From contig CAOOYH010000011.1 of NCBI GenBank assembly GCA_948500755.1, positions 1 to 50,120 of the forward strand: a DNA stretch of 50,120 bases, written 5' to 3'. Source of the DNA: an uncultured Lactobacillus sp. (GTDB lineage Bacteria; Bacillota; Bacilli; Lactobacillales; Lactobacillaceae). Shown one piece after another: positions 17,329 to 24,385 of the stretch. Below the pieces are notes generated by a model. That model was not told where the DNA came from. It was given only the letters and a program-made list of their open reading frames with translations, and ran no database searches. Numbering within the stretch: position 1 is the first letter of the stretch; each line of letters starts with the position of its first letter. A program made the position numbers and the translations under genes.

Positions 17329-18828
17329 ATGGAAGATCATAGTTTTATTTCATACGCAAATGGTAAATCTTTAGTGGAAATTAATAGCACCATTCCTGTT
17401 CCGAGAACTCGTAATTTCTTCAGGATGCTTTTAGCATATACTGGTCCTGGTGCATTAGTTGCTGTTGGATACATGGATCCAGGAAACTGGGCAGCCTCAA
17501 TTAATGGTGGTCAGAGTTTTAATTATCTTTTGATTTCTACTATTTTAATTTCTAGTTTAATGGCTATGCTTTTACAATATATGGCCGCAAAACTAGGAAT
17601 CGTTACTCAAATGGATCTAGCACAAGCCATTTGTGCACGTACTAGTAAAAGATTAAGTTTTATCCTTTAGATTATAATTGAACTAGCAATTATGGCAACT
17701 GATGTAGCGGAAGTTATTGGAGCGGCAATTGCTTTAAATCTTTTATTTAAGATTCCCCTAGTTATTGCAACTTTTATCACTGTCTTTGATGTATTACTCT
17801 TATTGTTATTGTCAAAAGTGGGATTTAGAAAAATAGAAGCCCTGGTATCCTGCTTGATTATGGTGATACTACTGGTTTTTACTTATCAAGTCATGTTAGC
17901 TAATCCTAACTGGAAAAATATTTTTTTGTCTGCATTGCCATCTCCAGAATTAGTAGCTCAGCATCCCGTAGTTAATGGATTATCACCTTTAACAGGAAGT
18001 TTGGGAATAATTGGTGCCACTGTGATGCCGCATAATTTTTATTTGTATTCATCTATTTGCCAAACTAGAAAAATTAACCATGATAATCTTGCAGATGTTC
18101 AAAATGCAGTCCGTTTTACTACGTGGGATTCAAATATTCAATTAATTATTGCCTTTTTTGTTAATGTACTTTTATTAATTATGGGAGCTGCTGTTTTTAA
18201 AAGTGGTGCAGTCAAAGATAGTTCATTCTTTGGTTTGTATGATGCTCTAAGCAATACGACTATGTTAAGCAATCCAATTTTGATCTCAGTAGCTAAGACA
18301 GGAATTTTATCAGTCTTATTTGCAGTTGCACTTCTTGCTTCTGGTCAAAATTCAACAATTACTGGAACTCTCACTGGACAGGTAGTAATGGAAGGCTTTA
18401 TTCACTTAAAGATGCCACTGTGGGCAAGACGATTATTTACTAGATTATTATCTGTGATTCCAGTTATTATGTGTGTATTGATGACAGCAAAAGATTCAAT
18501 TTCTCAGCAACATTTTGCCCTAAACATGCTTTTGGAAAATTCTCAAGTTTTTCTAGCATTTGCAGTACCATTTTCAATTGTGCCACTTTTGATTATGACA
18601 GATGATAGGAGAATGATGGGACAATTTAAGAATAGAAAGATTTGGTCGATTCTAGGGTGGGCCAGTTCAATTGTTTTGATTTTCTTGAATTTGTGTAATT
18701 TACCAGCTACTTTTGTTTCCTTTAATATGATGCCAAAAAGAGATGCAGTAGTTTTCGCTTACGCGATCATTATGTTGATTATTTTATTAATGGGCTGGAC
18801 ATGTTGGGATATGCGAAAGAAGAAATAA
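17329..18828 (+). pseudogene. mntH: Nramp-type Mn2+/Fe2+ transporter with in-frame amber codon
   Basis: The frame is open across about 499 codons except for one TAG at 17668-17670. Relatives have Trp at this point (SKRLSFIL-W-IIIELAIMATDV), so a single TGG-to-TAG change explains it. Family motifs are otherwise intact: YTGPGALVAVGYMDPGNWAA in the first helix and MPHNFYLYSS later. It has about 11 membrane helices. A truncated 113-residue piece would not transport. Re-initiation at ATG 17692 would give a protein lacking the first helices and the metal-binding DPGN motif. It lies 8 bp after the SufT-like gene, so it reads as the last member of the suf operon. A sequencing error or strain-level polymorphism is possible because there is only one lesion. 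Confidence 0.85.
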
Positions 18829-18909
18829 CTGTAAGAAATAGTTTTAATATCTTTAATAATTGGGTTAATATTAAGAGAATAATAATTTAAATAGATCGGA
18901 TTAATAAAA

Positions 18910-19650
18910 ATGATTTATCAAACTTTTGCCCAATTATATGATCAGTTGTTTGATTCAGATATGTACAAGAGCTGGGAGAAATTCACCTTAGCTAATATTA
19001 ATAAAAAGAATGGTAAGCTACTCGACCTAGCTGGTGGTAGTGGACGATTAGCTGTTTTACTTGCTAAAGATGGTATAAATGTCACGGTAGCTGATTTTTC
19101 CGATGAAATGCTGAGTTTAGCAGACCAACATAGTACTGAAAATAATGTTTCTTTACAGTTGGTTCAAGCTGATATGCGAGATTTAGCTGGCCTTGAAAAA
19201 TTCGATGTAATTACTTGCTATGCGGACTCTTTCTGTTATCTGGATGACGAAGCTGACTTGTTTCAAGTATTTTCTGAGGTCGCCAATCATTTAAAAGCTG
19301 ATGGTGTATTTCTTTTCGATGTAATTACACCTCATCAAACTGACGATATTTACCCAGGCTATATGTATAATTATCAAGATGATGATCATCGTCGAGCATT
19401 TATGTGGCAGAGTTATGCCAATGATGATGTGGAACATGGGGTGATCCATGATTTAACATTCTTTAATCGTTTACCTAATGGCGAATATGATCGGTTATCT
19501 GAAACTCACTATGAAAGAGCATATGATTTAGATACCATTAAAAAATTGTTGAAACATGCTGGTTTTAACTCAATTGAAGTTGGATCTGACTTTAGTTTAG
19601 AAATGAAAGATAAAAATGCAACTCGCTGGTTCTTTAAGTGTCAAAAATAA
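18910..19650 (+). CDS. Class I SAM-dependent methyltransferase
   Basis: The 246-residue predicted cytosolic methyltransferase has motif I LLDLAGGSGRLAVLLAK (about 37-53), an acidic residue at the end of the second strand (VADFSDEMLSLA), motif II-like VQADMRDL, and a core that continues through DVITCYADSFCYLD. This is the Methyltransf_25/11 type seen in many lactobacilli. The substrate cannot be read from the sequence. It is separated from mntH by 81 AT-rich bases with no clear terminator, so it may be read from the suf/mntH transcript. Confidence 0.85.
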   Translation: MIYQTFAQLYDQLFDSDMYKSWEKFTLANINKKNGKLLDLAGGSGRLAVLLAKDGINVTVADFSDEMLSLADQHSTENNVSLQLVQADMRDLAGLEKFDVITCYADSFCYLDDEADLFQVFSEVANHLKADGVFLFDVITPHQTDDIYPGYMYNYQDDDHRRAFMWQSYANDDVEHGVIHDLTFFNRLPNGEYDRLSETHYERAYDLDTIKKLLKHAGFNSIEVGSDFSLEMKDKNATRWFFKCQK

Positions 19651-19679
19651 TGGAAGTATCTAGGAAAAAACATTAAAAC

Positions 19680-19728
19680 AAAGCACTGATAGTCATCGTT
19701 AAATAAACGTTGATGTACCAGTGCTTTT
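19680..19728 (+). terminator. Terminator after the methyltransferase (probably bidirectional)
   Basis: AAAGCACTG (19680-19688) pairs with CAGTGCTTT (19719-19727), and there is partial inner pairing of TCATCG with CGTTGATG. T/A runs on both sides would serve both the methyltransferase and the minus-strand remnant. Confidence 0.65.
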
Positions 19729-19783
19729 ACTTTCTAAAGAGTTATGTTTTAAATCAAATTAAGACTTGTTTACGAAACTCTTT

Positions 19784-20272
19784 TTATGCTGCATATGCAG
19801 ATTTGTATAAATCCCTAGCTGCATTAATATCTTGCTCTTGAATAGAATAATATGATCCTGCCGGATACATTACAGAAGCTGTATTAGTATGTTGCAAGCC
19901 GATTGCATGACCTAATTCATCATTATTTTAAATATCAATAATGACATTTGCCTTAGCATGGTTCCAAGTCTGTTTGCTGGAAGTATCGTGATTCTGCCCT
20001 TCATTAGAGTTAGAAGTTACTGGCTGATTTGGCTATTGGTTATCTGATTCCGAGGATGGCGTCTGATCAGAAGGTCGATCGGAAACTTTAGGTGGAACTA
20101 TCTTTAATGGATTAAGATCGCTAGCATCTAAGGTTGATATTTTTTCCTTTAATGTACTAATTGAATCGTTAGTAGCCATGCGAACAGTAGGATTATTCTT
20201 ATAAGTATTAACACCTACAGAAACAAGACCTAATAGAAGAAAGAGCTTAATTGTTTTTCTGACACTTTTCAT
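19784..20272 (-). pseudogene. Matrixin-type (M10-like) metalloprotease remnant
   Basis: On the minus strand a near-perfect ribosome site (GGAGGTGAT; plus-strand ACCTCC at 20285-20290) precedes ATG at 20272. A membrane anchor/signal helix follows (KTIKLFLLLGLVSVGVN), then a Ser/Pro/Asp linker. The frame is interrupted by TAG at 20033-20035 and TAA near 19926. The 3' part carries ELGHAIGLQHTNTASVMYPA, the zinc-site and Met-turn region of matrixins, and ends ARDLYKSAYAA. The first His of HExGHxxGxxH reads Asp. The stretch between the linker and the zinc site is too short, so an internal deletion is likely. All pieces stay in one frame. Confidence 0.8.
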
Positions 20273-20356
20273 GTAACTGTTATCACCTCCATTCGACAAC
20301 AAGTTTATTTGGGAGATGTGAATAATTAATGGTGAAATAGTTATATATTTTTAGTG

Positions 20357-20368
20357 AAAGTTAACTTT
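20357..20368. promoter_or_regulatory. 12-bp perfect palindrome between protease remnant and bsh
   Basis: AAAGTTAACTTT stands in the 274-bp gap between the divergent protease remnant and the bile salt hydrolase gene. It could be an operator for either. The rest of the gap is AT-rich, and I see no well-spaced consensus promoter for bsh. Confidence 0.3.
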
Positions 20369-20546
20369 TTCTTAGTAAGTAGTAAAAAATACTATGCACT
20401 TAGCGTATGAGAATAAAGGTTACTCTTCTTAATTCATGTTCTATTTTTTATTTAAAGTTGCATATAAAGACAAGTTAAAGGAATTTATTGCATTTTAAGA
20501 CTACAATAGAAAGTGAAAAGATTTTTGAGAAGAGAAGGGAACTAAG

Positions 20547-21524
20547 ATGTGTACATCAATTTTATATAGTCCAAAAGATAATTATTTTGGTAGAAATTTA
20601 GATTATGAAATTGCCTATGGTCAGAAAGTGGTAATTACTCCTAGAAATTATCAACTTAATTATCGTCATTTACCAACACAAGATACTCATTATGCAATGA
20701 TGGGTGTTTCAGTAGTTGCCAATGACTATCCATTGTATTGTGATGCTATCAATGAAAAAGGATTAGGAATAGCCGGATTAAATTTCACTGGTCCTGGTAA
20801 ATATTTTGCTGTAGATGAAAGCAAAAAGAATGTTACTTCTTTTGAACTGATCCCATATTTACTAAGCAGTTGTGAAACTATTGAAGATGTAAAGAAATTA
20901 TTGTCTGAAACTAATATTACTGATGAAAGTTTCTCTAAAGATTTACCAGTTACTACTCTTCATTGGTTAATGGGTGATAAAAGTGGTAAGAGTATAGTTA
21001 TTGAATCAACAAAAACTGGTTTACACGTTTATGACAACCCAGTTAATACTTTAACAAATAATCCTGTCTTTCCAGCTCAAGTTGAAACCTTGGCTAACTT
21101 TGCTTCGGTTTCTCCAGCTCAACCTAAAAATACACTTGTACCTAATGCAGATATTAATCTGTATAGTCGTGGATTAGGGACCCATCATTTACCAGGCGGA
21201 ACAGATTCTAATTCTCGCTTTATTAAGGCAGCTTTTGTATTGGCTCATGCTCCAAAGGGTAATGATGAAGTCGAAAATGTAACTAATTTCTTCCACATTT
21301 TACATTCAGTTGAACAAGCAAAGGGTACAGATGAAGTTGCAGATAATGTATTTGAATTTACCATGTATTCAGACTGTATGAATTTGGATAAGGGAATTTT
21401 ATATTTTACTACTTACGATAATAACCAAATTAATGCTGTGGATATGAATAATGAAGATTTAGATACTTCTGACTTGATCACTTATGAATTATTTAAGGAT
21501 CAAGCTATTAAATTTGAAAATTAA
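20547..21524 (+). CDS. bsh: Conjugated bile salt hydrolase (choloylglycine hydrolase)
   Basis: The 325-residue Ntn-hydrolase cleaves glycine or taurine from bile salts. The catalytic Cys2 is exposed after Met removal. Arg16 and Asp19 (GRNLDY), Asn79 (AGLNFTG), the Asn pair of TNNPVF (171-172) and Arg224 (DSNSRF) match the active-site set of the family. Length equals that of known lactobacillus bile salt hydrolases. Penicillin V acylases share the fold, but the sequence style (MCTSILYSPKDNYFGRNLDY) matches gut-lactobacillus bile salt hydrolases. There is no signal peptide, so it is cytosolic and needs bile import. Ribosome site GAGAAGGGA. It has its own strong terminator. Confidence 0.93.
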   Translation: MCTSILYSPKDNYFGRNLDYEIAYGQKVVITPRNYQLNYRHLPTQDTHYAMMGVSVVANDYPLYCDAINEKGLGIAGLNFTGPGKYFAVDESKKNVTSFELIPYLLSSCETIEDVKKLLSETNITDESFSKDLPVTTLHWLMGDKSGKSIVIESTKTGLHVYDNPVNTLTNNPVFPAQVETLANFASVSPAQPKNTLVPNADINLYSRGLGTHHLPGGTDSNSRFIKAAFVLAHAPKGNDEVENVTNFFHILHSVEQAKGTDEVADNVFEFTMYSDCMNLDKGILYFTTYDNNQINAVDMNNEDLDTSDLITYELFKDQAIKFEN

Positions 21525-21566
21525 AAGTTAGTTTGAAAATAATTTAATAATAAATTTTAACAAAGT

Positions 21567-21604
21567 AAAACGGGTGAAGTTGATTGGCTTCACCCGTTTT
21601 GGTT
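21567..21604 (+). terminator. Bidirectional terminator between bsh and the AAA ATPase
   Basis: A perfect 13-bp stem (21567-21579 with 21588-21600) and an 8-nt loop, with T on the plus side and A on the minus side. Confidence 0.85.
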
Positions 21605-21675
21605 TATTTATTATTTAGATTATATTTTGAAAAGTAAAATAATTAAAAAAGAATTCACATGGTTATTACAGATTT

Positions 21676-22755
21676 TTATCCCCAATTTAATTCATCATAT
21701 TTTGCTTGGATAAATTCCCTAAATAAAGGTAGGGTGAATCCTAATTTACCGCGAATGATTGTTTTGATTAAATCATATTTAATTAGCTTAGTCCGATACA
21801 TATTAACATATTGCTTGCTTTTACCCATTTTTTCAATAATTGCACTAATATTATTATTTTTTGACATCGCGTAGAGAAATTGAAAATCAATTTCTGTTAA
21901 TTCATGTGAGATGACATCATACGCTTGATTGAAAAGCGTATCTTTAAAAGCTAACTTAGTATAATTCCAGGAGTCTTCAAAATTTTTACCAGTAGATAGC
22001 CCTTCATACATCAAATCGCCAATTAATTGAAAAGCATAAGCATAACCTTGTGTCATCTCGGCCATTTCTTCAGCTTGGTCACTTGCAATGTCAAATACTT
22101 TAATATACGCTTGAGCAATTGATAATTTTTGCAATTTATTAACGTGAAACCTATCAGCGCGTACTAAAAAAGTTAAATTATGCGAACTAGAAAGTTCCGC
22201 CACTTCCTTCAACACTCCAGTCATGATAACAGAAACTTGCAGTTCACTTAAGCTCCAATTATTAAATTCTTCAGCTAATTTTTGAATTGCTGGTGTATTA
22301 GAAACTTCATCAATACAAAATACGACTCGCATGTTAGCTTGTTTCAATAATTTTAAAATTTTAGTGATTTCAGTTTTATAGTAGATTTCATCATATTTTT
22401 CATTTGCCTCAGCAAAATTTATAGAAACAAATGGTAAGTTAATTGAAACAGATGAAGACCACTTTTTTAATTTGTTAAGCATTGGGGCTAGCTTAATGTA
22501 CATTATACGAAATAAATCTTCAGTATTATGAAGAGTTACTACGATTGTATCATCATATTTATTAAGTTCTTTACCAACTTTGTTCATAAAAACTGTTTTA
22601 CCTGAACCACGAACACCAGTAATAAAAAGTGAGTAAGTGGGATGTTTTTTGTAACGATGTGCTCTTTTAGCATATTTGACAGCATCATTATTAAAATCAA
22701 GATATAGTTCAGGAATACCGCCGAATTCGGCATCAAATGGATTTTCACTGTACAT
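21676..22755 (-). CDS. AAA-family ATPase with C-terminal winged-helix domain (paralog 1)
   Basis: The 359-residue predicted cytosolic ATPase begins with an N-terminal MYSENPFDAEFGGIPELYLD, a lead-in shared with paralog 2. Walker A is GVRGSGKT (47-54) and Walker B is VVFCIDEV (144-151). A conserved FLVRADRFHVNKL stretch and GYAYAFQLIGDL follow. The end (about 290-345) reads as a winged helix (NNISAIIEKMGKSKQYVNMY, then RTKLIKYDLI). The layout matches the archaeal-type/STAND-like 'ATP-binding protein' family found as multiple orphan copies in lactobacilli, whose function is unknown. GAGG (plus-strand 22763-22766) lies 7 nt before ATG. A phased repeat array ends only 12 bp upstream of the start. 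No partner gene lies in the same transcript. Confidence 0.8.
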   Translation of the reverse strand: MYSENPFDAEFGGIPELYLDFNNDAVKYAKRAHRYKKHPTYSLFITGVRGSGKTVFMNKVGKELNKYDDTIVVTLHNTEDLFRIMYIKLAPMLNKLKKWSSSVSINLPFVSINFAEANEKYDEIYYKTEITKILKLLKQANMRVVFCIDEVSNTPAIQKLAEEFNNWSLSELQVSVIMTGVLKEVAELSSSHNLTFLVRADRFHVNKLQKLSIAQAYIKVFDIASDQAEEMAEMTQGYAYAFQLIGDLMYEGLSTGKNFEDSWNYTKLAFKDTLFNQAYDVISHELTEIDFQFLYAMSKNNNISAIIEKMGKSKQYVNMYRTKLIKYDLIKTIIRGKLGFTLPLFREFIQAKYDELNWG

Positions 22756-22767
22756 TTTATAACCTCG

Positions 22768-22845
22768 TTATACTTCATTATACTTTGTTGTATGATTTTA
22801 TACTTCATTATACTTTTCAGCACAATTTTATACTTCATTATACTT
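22768..22845 (-). repeat. Helically phased direct-repeat array upstream of ATPase paralog 1
   Basis: Three identical 18-bp copies of TTATACTTCATTATACTT start at 22768, 22798 and 22828, exactly 30 bp apart. Each copy is itself two 8-bp half-sites (TTATACTT) 10 bp apart, one helical turn, giving six half-sites. On the minus strand each contains TATAAT, so the array also offers -10 boxes. It sits immediately upstream of the ATPase start, suggesting an autoregulatory or nucleoprotein-assembly site. Confidence 0.9.
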
Positions 22846-22950
22846 TTTAAGGAATTTTGGAATTGTTTTGCATAAGTGTATTAATGTTGATAATATTTTA
22901 TCTTTTACGACTGAAGGATATAGTACTAAAAGAATCTTAGATGTGAATAT

Positions 22951-23005
22951 AAAATGAGCAATAATTTTCTATACACACTGTAGGAAAATTATTGCTCATT
23001 TTTAT
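22951..23005 (-). terminator. Long perfect hairpin downstream of ATPase paralog 2
   Basis: A 19-bp perfect stem (22951-22969 with 22984-23002) with a 14-nt loop carries A- and T-runs at its ends. It lies beyond the stop of the minus-strand paralog 2 and separates it from paralog 1. The rest of 22846-23062 holds nothing else I can recognise. Confidence 0.8.
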
Positions 23006-23062
23006 TTATATTTAGTTAAATCACGAGGAATAAGAAAGAAACTAAAAAGTTCTAGATTAATT

Positions 23063-24162
23063 TTAAAATTCATCTAAAATCATCTCTTGTTCAACGAATT
23101 TATCGAAGTAGGGCAATAAAAAGCTAACATAGCCGTAACCATTTGGCTTAATAATTTGATCATCAATTAATTTTCGGCGATATACAGCAATGTAATTCGG
23201 TCCTTTTTCCATAAGATTACCAATAACCTGACTTTTAACCTTGTGCTGCTTGGATTTAACCATAGCTTGTACGAATTCTTTTTCACGTTCAGACATGTCA
23301 CTATAAACTTTGAAGTAAACATTTCTATTTAATTCACTAATATAGATGTCTAAGATGTTGTTTATATCAGATATAGAAATCGTCTTATTGGAGGAATGAA
23401 TGATTTCTTCCCACAAATGATAGCCCAATAATTGAAAAGCATAAGCAAATCCTTGAGTTTGTTTAGTCATATATAAAAGAGTTTCAGTAGAAAACGTATA
23501 GCCAGCTTTACTAAAAATATGCTGATAACTATTTTTTATACTTTCAATATCTAAAGGATTCAAAACGATTCGATTGGCACGCAATAAAAAGGTAAGAACA
23601 TCATCATTTTGGATTTCTGAAACATTTTCTGGTAAACCGGCCATAAGCAAAGAAACATTAAGATTGTTTCGAATCATAATTTGATAACAACTAGCAAACT
23701 TTTTTAATAATGGAGTTAAATGGACTTCATCAATGTTAATTAAAACATGAAACCCTTTTTTCGTTAGTTTTTCTAAGGCATCTTGGAATAATAATTGAAA
23801 ATTAGATTCAGCCTGTTGATGGAAACTAGCACTCATATCTAGTCCAAAGAAGTTTATCTTTAGGTCGATATTTTTATAATCTTCAAGTTAAGAAGATGCC
23901 TTTGTAATTGATTTATTAGGGAGATTAAGAGATCATCATCTAGAACTAAATTGATTACTAACCAATTTTTATATCTACTTATTAAATTAGAAACTTCTGT
24001 CATCAATGTGGTTTTTCCCGAACCACGTTGTCCGTAAAGAAGGGATGTTTGAAAAGGCAAGCCCACTCTATTTAATTCATTAACTATACGTTGAGTTAAT
24101 GAGTCACGATTTAAGAAAACACTGGGCATTTTTCCAAAACTAGGATTAAAAGGATTTTCCAT
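23063..24162 (-). pseudogene. AAA-family ATPase paralog 2, single frameshift
   Basis: The N-terminal part (24162 down to about 23870) encodes MENPFNPSFGKMPSVFLNRD and Walker A GQRGSGKTT. The remainder in another frame encodes NIDLKINFFGLDMSASFHQQ, Walker B VLINIDEVHL, FLLRANRIVLNPL, GFAYAFQLLGYHL and a C-terminal winged helix (YIAVYRRKLIDDQI). The join is a run of five T on the plus strand (23871-23875); one extra base would restore a single frame of about 366 codons. Domain order and lead-in match paralog 1 at 21676-22755. The lone lesion in a homopolymer could be recent, reversible, or a sequencing error. Confidence 0.85.
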
Positions 24163-24178
24163 TTAGTTACACCTCTTT

Positions 24179-24226
24179 TTATAACTTTTTATAACTTTCG
24201 CTTAATTTTATAACTTTTTATAACTT
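24179..24226 (-). repeat. Helically phased direct-repeat array upstream of ATPase paralog 2
   Basis: Four copies of TTATAACTT start at 24179, 24189, 24208 and 24218. They form two pairs with 10 bp within a pair and 29 bp between pairs. The layout copies that of paralog 1, but the half-site has one extra A (TTATAACTT against TTATACTT). The ribosome site AGAGGTG lies between this array and ATG 24162. Confidence 0.9.
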
Positions 24227-24314
24227 TTTTTCAGTTCGGAAGAAGTTGTTGGAGAGAACGAATAATTCTATATTGTAAGAAAAAACTACACATAATATAT
24301 ATGAAAACAAAAGT

Positions 24315-24344
24315 TTAACAACTGAGTAAAAAGTTTCCTATAAT
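24315..24344 (+). promoter_or_regulatory. Promoter of the UvrA2-like gene
   Basis: TTAACA (24315-24320) and a consensus TATAAT (24339-24344) are separated by 18 bp, about 40 bp upstream of the start. Confidence 0.6.
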
Positions 24345-24385
24345 ATATAGATGTAAATTATAGAAATGATAAAGAAGGAAATAAA

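Noticed and set aside
17668..17670. Programmed read-through or pyrrolysine at the mntH amber codon
   Set aside because: No pyl genes or recoding element are visible, and relatives have an ordinary Trp at this place.
22584..22838. Minus-strand reading frame across the repeat array
   Set aside because: It translates the repeats as KYKI/KYNE-like low-complexity sequence and overlaps the ATPase gene in another frame.
22768..22845. CRISPR array
   Set aside because: Repeats are 18 bp with 12-bp AT-rich spacers, far below CRISPR dimensions, each repeat is itself a tandem of two half-sites, and there are no cas genes.
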